Notes: generated by a model not told the origin, from the letters alone. A stretch of DNA of 64,000 nt from Bin80 sp026708685 (GCA_965200955.1 OZ241742.1:4030001-4094000), one strand, 5' to 3'. Positions 1-8,764 are shown, counted from the stretch's first letter. Made by a program: numbers and translations.

Positions 1-72
1 TTCATAATCTACAAACATGCATGCCTGAGGAGGGGTATCATACTGGGACTGGGGATAATTCAAGTGTTGCAT
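1..72 (-). CDS. Start of a NYN-domain-like protein (partial, runs off window)
   Basis: Only the first 24 codons are visible. They are open from an ATG at 72 to the window edge and begin 12 bases after the hslV stop, so the gene is probably co-transcribed with hslV. The peptide contains ACMFVDYE. A hydrophobic strand followed by VDYEN is typical of the start of NYN/LabA-like (PIN-related) ribonuclease domains, where the Asp binds metal. The assignment rests on about eight residues. The position is where hslU often sits, but the sequence is not an HslU N-terminus, because the expected PREIV/Y-I-I-G-Q region is absent. Confidence 0.4.
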   Translation of the reverse strand, partial: MQHLNYPQSQYDTPPQACMFVDYE

Positions 73-84
73 GATTAAAAAAGG

Positions 85-648
85 TTATTGTTTTTCAGAA
101 GGTGGTTCAATCTCAAGAACCGTCAAAGAATGATTCGTATAAACACAAATATCTGCCGCGACGCTTAGGGAATCAGTGACAATTTCTTTTGCGGTCAGAT
201 CTGGGGCGTGGAGAATCATCGCACGAGCGGCAGCGAGTGCAAATGGTCCACCACTGCCGATGGCTACAATATCGTCATCTGGTTCAATAATATCACCGCT
301 CCCACTTAGAAGCAATAATCGTTCCAACGTGGCTACAGCAAGCAAGGCTTCCAGACGGCGCAGGTATCGATCAGTCCGCCAGTCTTTGGCAAGTTCAACG
401 GAGGCACGGGTCAGATTCCCGCCATATTGTTTTAATTTATCTTCAAAGCGTTCAAATAAGGTAAAAGCATCTGCCGTAGATCCTGCAAATCCCGCCAAAA
501 CCTTTCCCTCATAAAGTTGACGGACTTTTTGGGCTTTATGCTTCATCACTGTATTACCCAAAGTTGCCTGACCATCGGAACCAAGTGCAACGCGGTCATG
601 TCTGCGTACGCCAATGACGGTGGTGCTGTGCAATGAAGAGAGACTCAT
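85..648 (-). CDS. hslV: ATP-dependent protease proteolytic subunit HslV (ClpQ)
   Basis: A 187-residue threonine peptidase of the HslUV complex, which degrades unfolded or regulatory proteins in the cytoplasm together with the HslU ATPase. The family landmarks are TTVIGVRR followed by GSDGQATLG, then KVRQLYEGKVLAGFAGSTADAFTL, and GSGGPFALAAARA near residue 130. By alignment with E. coli HslV (which starts M-TTIVSVRR), the catalytic N-terminal Thr is Thr9, so an eight-residue propeptide would have to be removed. Length matches the family. The next gene on the strand is a NYN-like ORF rather than hslU, which must lie elsewhere. I am confident of the family. Confidence 0.95.
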   Translation of the reverse strand: MSLSSLHSTTVIGVRRHDRVALGSDGQATLGNTVMKHKAQKVRQLYEGKVLAGFAGSTADAFTLFERFEDKLKQYGGNLTRASVELAKDWRTDRYLRRLEALLAVATLERLLLLSGSGDIIEPDDDIVAIGSGGPFALAAARAMILHAPDLTAKEIVTDSLSVAADICVYTNHSLTVLEIEPPSEKQ

Positions 649-864
649 ATGAATAGATAAAAAATCTTACTAAATAGTTCTAAATTGTATAGATAGGTGA
701 TACGATAGAGATGGCTTAATGTTTATGATTATAGTGAATGATTCCAAGTATTGGGCATGATCTCTCAGAGTCGAATGGGGTTTCGTTAAAATAAGTGCAG
801 AATGATCGTTCATTGACTCAGTAGAATCCTAATGATCTAAAGATGAAATAATTATCTACAAAGG

Positions 865-954
865 CTTTTGCAAAACCTCAGATTTTTCGTAGAAATATTG
901 CTCTGAAGCACCTGTGACGTATTTTTTAGAGTTGACTGGGAGGTTTTGCAAAAG
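865..954. repeat. 90-bp MITE-like element, copy 1
   Basis: The element is bounded by perfect 15-bp terminal inverted repeats, cttttgcaaaacctc at 865-879 and its complement at 940-954. It aligns without gaps, at 71 of 90 positions, to the reverse complement of 4241-4330. It encodes nothing. Homology to copy 2 may run a few bases past both ends, including the TGA stop codon of the adjacent flippase gene at 957-959. I found no clear target duplication. Length, terminal repeats and two diverged copies suggest a non-autonomous transposable element; the parent element is not recognised here. Confidence 0.75.
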
Positions 955-956
955 GT

Positions 957-1991
957 TCAATATGGTTTAATGTTGTCAAAATCATCATGTCCCCGATGGG
1001 ACTTTTTACCAAACCGATTCCTTGTCTGAAAAATAAGAATCAAGCCTCCAGTTGCGAGATATAGGATCAGCTGTGCACCATGAAGAAAAACTGCATAAGC
1101 CGTAGCACCCGATGAATCAATCTCATACAGTGAAGTCAGTGCTAAGATGGTGATAAAATGAAAAGAACCCGCTCCACCAGGGGTCGGAACGGTCATCCCA
1201 AGTGCACCAATAAACATGATGGCCATTCCATCCCAATAAGTCAGAGAAATATTAACATGCAATCCAAACATCACCAAAGGGATATAGGCCATCAGTCCAT
1301 ATAAGAACCACATCACAACAGTGGTCCAGATCAGTCGCCATTGAAGTGGTGTCTGATAAACCGTTCTAAATCCATCAAGAAATGTTCTGAACACATTCTT
1401 CAGTCGCGATTGTAAGCCACTCAATGCTTGATGACGCAAACCGATGAAAATGATCAAGGCTAGTACAGTACATCCAGTGATGATCCACACCCACGGCAGG
1501 TTCGGCATTGCGATCACATCCATAATGACATGGAACCGTTCACGCAATAAGAATCCTGTAACAAGTAGCCCAAGGAAGAGCACAAGGGTATCGGCAACTC
1601 TTTCTGCCGCAACCGTGCCCAACAGGCCAGAGAAAGATATTTTCTTTCTTGCCGACACATAGGTGCACCGGGCAATTTCACCTGCCCTCGGCAATGCATA
1701 GTTAACCATATAGCCAATCATGACGGAGGCAAACAGAGTACGAATAGTGATCTGAGAACTGGATTTTCCCGCAATGACTGTCACCATTGCATGCCATCTG
1801 ATTGTACGTATCCAGTGGCTGACAAAGGTTACTCCAACGACCAGTGGGATCCAACCGAAGTTGGCCGATCTCATGGTATCCCAAAACTCACCCAGGTTGA
1901 CTCCCCGCAAAGACAGCCAGATCAGCAGTACTGCCAAAGAAATAGACAGCACATGAAAGAGGAGATTTCGCGTTCGCTTAGGAATCTTCAC
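957..1991 (-). CDS. YbhN/UPF0104-type flippase-like integral membrane protein
   Basis: A 344-residue inner-membrane protein with about seven to eight hydrophobic segments (first at residues 9-27). It carries the PTPGGAGSFHF motif near residue 270, typical of the lysylphosphatidylglycerol synthetase transmembrane-region family (YbhN, AglD, UPF0104). Members are thought to flip or handle lipids or lipid-linked glycans, but the substrate here cannot be inferred. Its ATG overlaps the stop of the upstream LolA-like gene by four bases, indicating translational coupling; the pairing suggests an envelope role. The stop codon is only two bases from the MITE-like element. Confidence 0.8.
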   Translation of the reverse strand: MKIPKRTRNLLFHVLSISLAVLLIWLSLRGVNLGEFWDTMRSANFGWIPLVVGVTFVSHWIRTIRWHAMVTVIAGKSSSQITIRTLFASVMIGYMVNYALPRAGEIARCTYVSARKKISFSGLLGTVAAERVADTLVLFLGLLVTGFLLRERFHVIMDVIAMPNLPWVWIITGCTVLALIIFIGLRHQALSGLQSRLKNVFRTFLDGFRTVYQTPLQWRLIWTTVVMWFLYGLMAYIPLVMFGLHVNISLTYWDGMAIMFIGALGMTVPTPGGAGSFHFITILALTSLYEIDSSGATAYAVFLHGAQLILYLATGGLILIFQTRNRFGKKSHRGHDDFDNIKPY

Positions 1992-2641
1992 GATCGCAGA
2001 TCAATGACTTCAACGCCTTCTGGAGGATAGAATTCGAACATGTCAGGGGGGAAGGAGACTCCAACTCGGATGTTACTTAGATGGATTTCGGTCTGGGAGG
2101 AATTTTGATTCAACACCACCATTTTCGTTGGAATCAGATCATGTTCACGAACCCACAAAGTGAGGGAGGTGATGGAAACATCTGACCGAATTGGAGAAAG
2201 CTCAAGTCGATAATGAGGGACTCCATCCAAGAGATCATACTCTGATGTGTGAGCATCGTAAAAACGTTCATATGATCGAAAAAGAGTGCCTGGAGAATAG
2301 GCTAGCCCCTCTTCGTCAATGGTCGTGATCAGCACTTGGTTTTCTTCTGGGCGATAAATCCACGCTTCATCGTCTTGACCCGTGATCACTTCGTAGAGCG
2401 TTTCAATTCTATACTGATTCTTGTGAAGTTGTATGGATCCAGTCATGGTTTGAGATCCTTCCCACAAATCGGAAGTGAGTATATGCTCAAAGGATGCTTC
2501 AATCGGCTCTTGATAGTGAATGGCTATTTTTTCAAGAAGTACATTGGCAGAAGGAATCTGTGACTGAACATTGCTGTGAATTGCAATGATGCACACGAAA
2601 CACAAAAGGGTGCTCCAGAAACGGTCATTAGTGTTATTCAT
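1988..2641 (-). CDS. LolA-like outer-membrane lipoprotein-sorting protein
   Basis: A periplasmic LolA-fold protein of 217 residues if started at the ATG at 2641, which gives a normal signal peptide (NNTNDRFWS, hydrophobic stretch LLCFVCIIAI, cleavage near VQS-Q). An ATG eight codons upstream (2665) is possible. LolA-like features are the early SFEHILTSDLWEG...GSIQLHKNQYRIE strands, DDEAWIYRPEENQVLI in the middle, and SLTLWVREHDLIPTKMVV followed by an FEFYPPEGVEVIDL C-terminus. The family carries lipoproteins or other hydrophobic ligands across the periplasm. It overlaps the flippase-like gene by four bases, so the two probably act together. Confidence 0.75.
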   Translation of the reverse strand: MNNTNDRFWSTLLCFVCIIAIHSNVQSQIPSANVLLEKIAIHYQEPIEASFEHILTSDLWEGSQTMTGSIQLHKNQYRIETLYEVITGQDDEAWIYRPEENQVLITTIDEEGLAYSPGTLFRSYERFYDAHTSEYDLLDGVPHYRLELSPIRSDVSITSLTLWVREHDLIPTKMVVLNQNSSQTEIHLSNIRVGVSFPPDMFEFYPPEGVEVIDLRS

Positions 2642-2665
2642 CGGGAATGAACTGTAATTACACAA

Positions 2666-3266
2666 GAGACGGGTATCCTTTACCTATATGATTCACGGAA
2701 AAGAACCAACATTATTAGCATCAGAATCTCAAGTAATAGATGAGAAGGGAAGATTCCATATAGATGGGTCGTAGAACTTGCATGAACTTGTTTCGTTCCT
2801 GACATTGTGGATCTCAAATCTAACATACCATCATTTTTCAACTGCATCCTACCAACCCCTGTTACTGCTTCATCGATTGATCTTTTTAGATTTCAATCTG
2901 AGTCCTCGAAATTCGATTCTGAGAAAGCGTAAGAATTAGGTTCAGAAATGGTGACTAAGACTCTGAGAGCAATCGGGTTCTTTAAGTACTGATGATCAAT
3001 CTTTGTTTTTCCAAGAAATTCCGCCAAAGTAGTGCTCGTTTTTATATCATTTTGTTGAATAAGCGGGGTGTCCGAAAAGGAATATCCCTATTCCCATTGA
3101 TGAACAAGATAAAGTATACACATTATTACCCGTAAAACCCGTTGAATAGGATAGGATTTGAATGAAGCTCTCTTGAGAACTTGAGATGATGAGTGTCTTA
3201 GGATTATCACGGCGTTATGAGTCCCAAAAGCCATAGTGTAATCATTCTAACAATAAATCATGTGAC
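2666..3266. other. Intergenic, no gene seen
   Basis: About 600 bases between the LolA-like gene (minus strand) and the molybdenum-carrier-like gene (plus strand). Open frames are short and lack protein-like sequence. The region must hold the two divergent promoters, but I could not pick convincing -35/-10 pairs. No tRNA, repeat or riboswitch-like structure was recognised. Confidence 0.5.
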
Positions 3267-3737
3267 ATGTCGGACCTTACAATCATCAGTGGTGGTCAAA
3301 CTGGGGTGGATCGTGCCGCACTTGATGTTGCACTTCAATGGAAAATCCCTTATCGTGGATGGTGCCCAGCTGGGCGCTTAGCGGAAGATGGAACAATTCC
3401 AGCACGATATGTGCTTCAAGAAACACCTACATCTGACGTTTCTCAGCGTACCATTTGGAATGTCCGCGACTGTGATGTACTGCTGATCATGGGTCCATTG
3501 GATCCATCAAAAGGCACATTGCTTGCCTATGAAACAGCGATTGGACTTCAAAAACCAGTGTATCTTTGCGACATCCTTGAAAGAGTTCGCCCTGTCATTC
3601 AGTGGTTGGAACCATTCAACAATCCTAAAATCAATATCGCTGGCCCTCGTGAAAGTGAGCAACAGGGGATTTACTCAAGATCATTTCATTTTCTGGACGA
3701 GATGATACGCACTTTGCAAGGAAACACATCTCCGTAG
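3267..3737 (+). CDS. Putative molybdenum-carrier protein (SLOG/Rossmann family)
   Basis: A complete 156-residue cytosolic protein. The N-terminal ISGGQTGVDRAALDVAL motif (residues 7-23) is the nucleotide-binding loop of the putative molybdenum-carrier family, followed by GWCPAGRLAEDGTIP and GPLDPSKGTLLAYETA, also typical. Length fits the family. Although named for similarity to a molybdenum-cofactor carrier, many members belong to the SLOG nucleotide-binding superfamily with unproven function. It stands alone between a non-coding stretch and the decayed transposon, and nothing nearby belongs to molybdopterin metabolism, so the context does not support a specific role. Confidence 0.85.
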   Translation: MSDLTIISGGQTGVDRAALDVALQWKIPYRGWCPAGRLAEDGTIPARYVLQETPTSDVSQRTIWNVRDCDVLLIMGPLDPSKGTLLAYETAIGLQKPVYLCDILERVRPVIQWLEPFNNPKINIAGPRESEQQGIYSRSFHFLDEMIRTLQGNTSP

Positions 3738-3976
3738 TAGATCATCAATGTCTATCTATGCAAAATGATCACTGCAACAGAATTACATATGAAGAGTTAA
3801 TCCAAAAGTCTAACCAACTCTTACGATCATTGGATTGATGATTGGATTGGGAATTATATCGCAAAGTAACAACGGATGGAACCCTTCTATTTGGGTCATG
3901 TGTAATAACAGACACAATAGGATAGACATACGAATCTACCCTATTGCTTACCATAACATCAACTGACCTTGATATC

Positions 3977-4768
3977 ATGCCTGTAATAAAGGCTTCTAAC
4001 CATTCTAATCATTCCTGTTCCACTGCTTATCGTGGAATGGAGTACCGATTACTACCGGGCACCCAATATAAAGCCATGTTATTGCATGGATTGGTTGGAG
4101 CATGTTTATTTGTGTGGAATGTGATTCTAAGACAAGTCAACGAAGAAGTGAACGATGAGGATATGGAAAACCCTTCAACATCTTTCTTTTCCTTAATCAA
4201 GCGTTACCCGTCTTTACGTAAAGAAACGAGTTGGTTGAGCCATTTGCAAAACCTATCCGCCAGTTCTAAAAAATGCACCAAGGGTGCTCCAGGGCAATAT
4301 TTCTGCTGAAACGCTGAGGTTTTGCAAAAGCCTCGGTTGTCTAAGTATTCATCTGCGATTGTTCGTTACACGTTGAAAGGGCAATCCGAAGCATGGCAAG
4401 CGTTCTTCAAGGGAACAGTAGAGAATCCTGGCAAGAATGTAAAAGCCAAAGCAGGATTGAATCGCGTGATTCAGAATGCTGGATGGAGCAGGTTCAATTC
4501 CTACTGCGATTACAAATTTGGTAAGGTGGTTGTTGTAGATCCTAATTATACTTCTCAGAAGTGTAATGCTTGTGGCTATACCAGCAAGGAGAATCGCAAG
4601 ACACAAAGCAAGTTTAAGTGTATGTCCTGTGGGCATACGGATCACGCAGATCTGAATGCATCTGCGAATATACTCTTGGCCTTCGGGATTGGGGCATCTG
4701 CACGTGGAGGAGCGTTCTCGTTAGAGACTCCTATGAGCCGTGAAATGGATCTGTCAGTAGCTATATAA
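3977..4768 (+). pseudogene. tnpB: IS200/IS605-type TnpB (OrfB), internally deleted
   Basis: Two pieces of one TnpB are separated by the MITE-like element. The N-terminal piece (3977-4240) has the usual opening, MEYRLLPGTQYKAMLL then CLFVWN. The C-terminal piece (after about 4331, to 4768) has NPNYTSQ-like DPNYTSQKCNACG, a second CxxC (CMSC) forming the zinc finger, and DHADLNASANIL, the third RuvC catalytic motif. The region between, including the first RuvC aspartate and the Glu motif, is missing; intact TnpB proteins are about 370-400 residues. No tnpA is present. The guide-RNA nuclease function is certainly lost. Confidence 0.85.
4241..4330. repeat. 90-bp MITE-like element, copy 2 (inside tnpB remnant)
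   Basis: Same length as copy 1 and 71/90 identical to it in reverse orientation, with no gaps. The right end (4316-4330) is a perfect terminal repeat; the left end (4241-4255) differs from it at two positions. It lies exactly at the junction between the N- and C-terminal pieces of the tnpB relic and supplies the stop codon that ends the N-terminal piece. A clear target duplication is not visible, possibly because the insertion was accompanied by the deletion of the middle of tnpB. Confidence 0.75.
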
Positions 4769-4779
4769 TCTGGTTACTT

Positions 4780-5290
4780 ATGGATATAATTCCTAAAATT
4801 CTTATAGAAAATTTGGGTGTCCTCAAAAAGGCAGAATTTGAGATCGGTGATCTGACCATTATTTGTGGTGAGAACAACACGGGAAAGACGTACGCTAGTT
4901 ATGCACTGTTTGGCTTTCTATCGAATTGGCAGAAGTACATGAAGATTGAGGTGTCCCCTCACGAAATTTCGAGTCTCATTCGTGATGGCGTAGTACGAAT
5001 TGATATCACAAGCTATATCATGGATGCTCAGGAAATTCTATCGCAAGGGTGTCACAGATATTCTCAGGAACTGCATACGATCTTCGCATCTAACTCCAAA
5101 TACTTTAACGAAGCCAGCTTTCAGGTACAATTAGACTCAGATTGGGAATCTATCCTATCTATTGCTTATGAACGAAAATTACGTTCTCAGCAGAATGAAC
5201 TGCTTGTCATAAGCAAATCCGAAGATAATAGAGATCTTGTAATCTCTCTATCTACCCTGAATTTCCAACCACGTTTTTTTATGACGTTTA
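4780..5290 (+). pseudogene. AAA/SMC-like (OLD-type) ATPase, N-terminal fragment cut by an insertion sequence
   Basis: The reading frame starts at ATG 4780, 11 bases after the tnpB relic. It encodes a typical SMC-like N-terminal half: LIENLGVLKKAEFEIGDLTII followed by the Walker A motif CGENNTGKT (residues 30-38), where family members have GxNxxGKS/T. Protein-like sequence continues to about residue 165 (LVISLSTLNFQPRF) and then runs into the insertion sequence. The rest, with Walker B and the H-loop, lies at 7189-8192. Such AAA_15-type ATPases commonly act with a nuclease partner in phage defence or related toxin systems; here the gene is interrupted. Confidence 0.8.
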
Positions 5291-7190
5291 CCTGCGTATC
5301 TATCAGGTCATTGATATTCAAGAAAAAGCGTTCTGTCGTGCAACCAGGGAATCTTCCCTTGTGAGCCGACATAGCCTGCACTCCGCAGTTCTGGGTTGTA
5401 TGCCTGTCGGTTGAATTTCACAATGACCCGATCCTTGTCGGTGATCACTTTCCCAGGTACTTTGACGAGTTTCTCAAACAGGGTTTTATTTTTCGCGACA
5501 CGATAAAGTGGGTCAAGTCTTTTTGCCAAAGCTTGATAGAGCGTACTGGCGATGATGGTGAGTTGTAAGTCCAGATCAATGCGCAGGGGGATCGTACTTG
5601 ACAGTGCGTCCATGTGGAAGAAATTAATGGCATCTTGGATCGCATTTTCAACCAGCATGCGCCGTGCATACCTGTCAATGAGTTCAGCAGCACCTTCCTT
5701 CATGTAATTGGTAATCAGCAGGGTTGGTCGTTCATGTCCGAGTCCTTTGATTGCAAGTTGACGTAGCGGATCTGGGTAATGCGTTAACGTGATCGTTTGA
5801 TCAAGAACATACGGCTTAGAGTACCGCCGTCCGATATTGTGAAGTTGGATCTTTTTCCATTGATCCTTGGGGCACTGATTGACCGCATCCACGACAGAAG
5901 GTGCACGCTTGCGTAAGGTTAAGAAGTAGATCCCAAGCGCATTGAGTTTGGCTAGATTAGCATAGGTCGTAAAGCGACTGTCAAACACGAGATCCTTTGG
6001 CATCTCGCCTGTTCGTTGTTTCCAACTTTCAAGGAACGAAAAAATGGCATCATTCTGGGTTTCTTTGGTGATTTTAGCATCCCCATAGATCAAGACATGC
6101 TGGCTGACTTCCCGAACCACCAGAGCCAAGATTCCCCGCTGACGACGGCTACGGCTAGAGACAAAATGTTTCTGCATCAGCGATTCATCTCCATGATAGG
6201 GAATCGTATGAAAATCCAAGTCAAAGGATTGTTCTAAGGTGGGCACCCATTGTTGAGCGATCCGATGCCATCCTGCCATCAATGTATCCAGATGCTCAAG
6301 GTCTACTCTGGTACTGTATTCGGATAAGGTAGATTTTTTGGGGATCACATTGAGTCCGGCAAATAGGGCTATCCCCTCGTCCAGAACCCTTGGCATCACA
6401 TGATAGGGGCGACCAATTCCCCAGAGTTTGAGGGCTAACAGGGACCTGATCATGGTCAATGCAGGAATCCTCTGACTAGTCGGCCAGGTGGTGAGAAGCT
6501 GCCCAATATTGGCATCTGCCAAATCCCGTGCAAAGAGAAATAAGCCAGCAAACTGTGTAGAAAACGTTGATGACGTTGCGTGGAATCGGCGAACATCAGC
6601 CTGTGTAGCAATGGCCACTTTGGGAGATTTGCGGGCGGAGCGTCGTGGTAATTTTGGGATACCAGCCTGCTTGAGAACAAGTCCGATGGTGGTGGTCCCT
6701 GCCTTGAGTCCCTCCTCCGATAGGCGTTGATGAATCTCGGTATTGGAGAGATGTTCTTTCCGGCGTAATTCAAGGATGCGTTGATCGCGTTTGGAGCGTT
6801 GCACCTCGGCGGGTCGGTCAAATATGGGGATCACTCCAGATTTGCGTAGCTGCGAGCCTAGATTTCGGAGGGTTCCCTCATGAAGTCTGAACTGCTGCGC
6901 AATGACGGCCCAAGGTTTTCCCTCAACAAAACGTGCACGCAGGGCTTCGTAGAGCCTGAGTTTGTACAGATCGGGGTTCAAGAAAAGATCTGCAAAAGGT
7001 TGGGATAATTTTGTCATAATAAAATGTGATTAAATTGTTATACCAATATATTACATAAATACTTAAAAACCAAAAAATGCAATGAAAAAAGGAGAATCAG
7101 AGAAAAAATGGAAAAAATCGGCATCAATCTTGATTATAGAGATTTATTATAGTAGTGACACTGTATATTTAATCACAAAACATAATGACA
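5270..7190. mobile_element. DDE-transposase insertion sequence interrupting the ATPase gene (ends approximate)
   Basis: The element separates the Walker A half from the Walker B half of the ATPase and contains one transposase gene on the minus strand. The ends are not resolved: I could not find a clear terminal inverted repeat or target duplication, so limits are given from where ATPase coding stops (about 5264-5290) and resumes (about 7189). Between the transposase start and 7190 is 170 bases of AT-rich sequence holding an 11-bp inverted repeat (tgtgattaaat at 7025-7035 and its complement at 7167-7177), which may be regulatory or belong to one terminus. Confidence 0.6.
5308..7017 (-). CDS. 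DDE transposase with N-terminal helix-turn-helix (IS4-superfamily type)
   Basis: An intact 569-residue transposase. Residues 1-125 look like DNA-binding domains with HTH segments (PWAVIAQQFRLHEGTLRNL, SNTEIHQRLSEEG). The catalytic core is of the DDE_Tnp_1 type: first Asp in DLDFHTIPYHG (about D268), second Asp in LVFDSRFT (about D346), and Glu in RRMLVENAIQDAINFF (about E457), the usual last motif. I cannot name the exact IS family. It reads opposite to the ATPase gene it disrupts, and no frameshift was seen, so the copy may still be active. Confidence 0.85.
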   Translation of the reverse strand: MTKLSQPFADLFLNPDLYKLRLYEALRARFVEGKPWAVIAQQFRLHEGTLRNLGSQLRKSGVIPIFDRPAEVQRSKRDQRILELRRKEHLSNTEIHQRLSEEGLKAGTTTIGLVLKQAGIPKLPRRSARKSPKVAIATQADVRRFHATSSTFSTQFAGLFLFARDLADANIGQLLTTWPTSQRIPALTMIRSLLALKLWGIGRPYHVMPRVLDEGIALFAGLNVIPKKSTLSEYSTRVDLEHLDTLMAGWHRIAQQWVPTLEQSFDLDFHTIPYHGDESLMQKHFVSSRSRRQRGILALVVREVSQHVLIYGDAKITKETQNDAIFSFLESWKQRTGEMPKDLVFDSRFTTYANLAKLNALGIYFLTLRKRAPSVVDAVNQCPKDQWKKIQLHNIGRRYSKPYVLDQTITLTHYPDPLRQLAIKGLGHERPTLLITNYMKEGAAELIDRYARRMLVENAIQDAINFFHMDALSSTIPLRIDLDLQLTIIASTLYQALAKRLDPLYRVAKNKTLFEKLVKVPGKVITDKDRVIVKFNRQAYNPELRSAGYVGSQGKIPWLHDRTLFLEYQ

Positions 7191-8192
7191 AATAAACGAT
7201 GTGTCTGCATCATCATTGCTCCTAAACACACTGGAAGATCCTTTAAAGGTGGTGTTGGAAATTCAGGCTACGAATACAGAAAAAATTAGCCTGCCTCCAA
7301 ACATCATTGAGGATATTATTTCAGAAGTCATTATAGAGATGATCTTCGGAAGACATTTCCCTACTCCCTTTATTGCAAGTGCGGAGCGTACTGGTGTTGC
7401 AATTTTTAACGGGGAGCTTAGCTTCGCACGAAATCGACTGCTTGAAGAAATCGGAAGTGCCCAAAAAGACGTTAATCCTGTGGAGTTACTATCAAAGTCC
7501 TACAATGATTACGCCTGGCCTGTGAAGGCAAATGTAGATCTTGCTCGTAAATTTGCATCTATCACCAAAAAAGATAGCTTCATTGCTCAGGAGCATGCAA
7601 TGATTTTGGATAAATTCACCGATATTGTTGGTGTGAATATATCTCTGGGATGAATAATTCCATTTTCTTCAAACCTATGAGTAATGGAACGACACTTACC
7701 ATGGGGGAAAGTTCTGGCGTGGTACGCTCCATGCTTGATGTTAGCTTTTATTTGCGTCACATCGCAAAACCGGGCGATTTACTTATGATTGATGAACCAG
7801 AATTATATCTTCATCCCGAAAATCAGCGAAAATTTGCACGTCTCTTTGCCCTCCTGACCCATTTCGGGATTCAAGTGATGATCACAACCCACAGTGACTA
7901 TTTCATCAGAGAATTCAACACCTTGATCATGCTTCATGAGGATAAACCATACCTTAAGAGGATTGCCGATAGAGAAGGCTATAGTGAGGAAGAATTACTG
8001 GATAAAGATAAAATTAGGGCATATGTGGCTGAACCAGATTTAAGCCAATCCCGTGGGAATGGAAGCAGGTATCATACTTTTGTGGAGGCGGATATAAATG
8101 ATGACGAGGGAATTGAGGCTCGTAGCTTTGACAAAACCATCATTAAAATTAACGAGATTCAGGATGCCATTCTCTGGGGAGATGGAGAATGA
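7189..8192 (+). pseudogene. AAA/SMC-like ATPase, C-terminal fragment with a frame change
   Basis: Continuation of the ATPase after the insertion sequence. The first stretch (7189-7653) contains FIASAERTG, the conserved segment that is usually IPAxRsG in AAA_15 proteins. The second stretch (7650-8192) is in another frame and holds the signature-like ESSGVVRSM, Walker B LLMIDEPELYLHP and the H-loop TTHSDYFIRE. A stop and an ATG overlap (ATGA at 7650-7653) exactly where intact relatives read through, so the simplest view is a frameshift in a decaying gene. A genuinely split, coupled pair is a less likely alternative. The 3' end overlaps the nuclease-like gene by four bases. Confidence 0.8.
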
Positions 8193-8764
8193 TATCAGAT
8201 CTTGATATTCTGCGTAAATTGGTAAAAGATGACGCATTGGTATTCGTTCAGATGAATCAATATGGCAAATATTATATGGAATTGAATGAGGGTAAAGGAG
8301 AAACGGGTTACACTATTAAATTACTCAACCCACCAGAGGATACAATCGCAATTAAAGCCGACATGCTTCCCGCATTGACAGGTATTTTCCAAAATTCGAA
8401 AGGGGAGTGCAAAAGAGCAGACTTCGTTATCATCTCCATGGATAACAAGAATTACTGGCTCATTTATATTGAATTGAAACGAGGCAAAAATGATTGAGAG
8501 TGGGAGATTATACAACAGCTTCAGGGAGCCGCCTGTTTTATTGATTACTGTCGCTCCATCGGACATACATTTTGGAAGGTCTCAAAATTTCTTGAATCAA
8601 AAGACTATAAACAACGTTTTGTGACTGTAACAAATATTGGTACTGATAGATGTCCTTCAAGAAATACCCGAAAACCTGCCCTACATGATCGCCCTGAAAA
8701 TATGCTCATCATTAGTGCTCCACCCCAACAGAGTATCCAGTTCAAAGAATTATTGAGGGTTTGA
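8189..8764 (+). pseudogene. PD-(D/E)xK-like nuclease partner of the ATPase, interrupted by one in-frame TGA
   Basis: Starts at ATG 8189, overlapping the ATPase by four bases, and runs in one frame to a TGA at 8762-8764 with a single internal TGA at 8495-8497. Before it, residues 75-95 read CKRADFVIIS...YWLIYIELKRG: an Asp, a beta-hairpin and ExK, the pattern of a PD-(D/E)xK nuclease core. After it, in the same frame, comes EIIQQLQGAACFIDYC, then KVSKFLESKDYKQRFVTVTN and a C-terminal ENMLIISAP strand, clearly coding in character. The full product would be 191 residues. Family name unknown; the nuclease call comes from the motif and the ATPase partner. Confidence 0.6.

Noticed and set aside
3769..3978. 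Minus-strand 69-codon frame before the tnpB relic
   Set aside because: No protein-like features; likely transposon end or spacer sequence.
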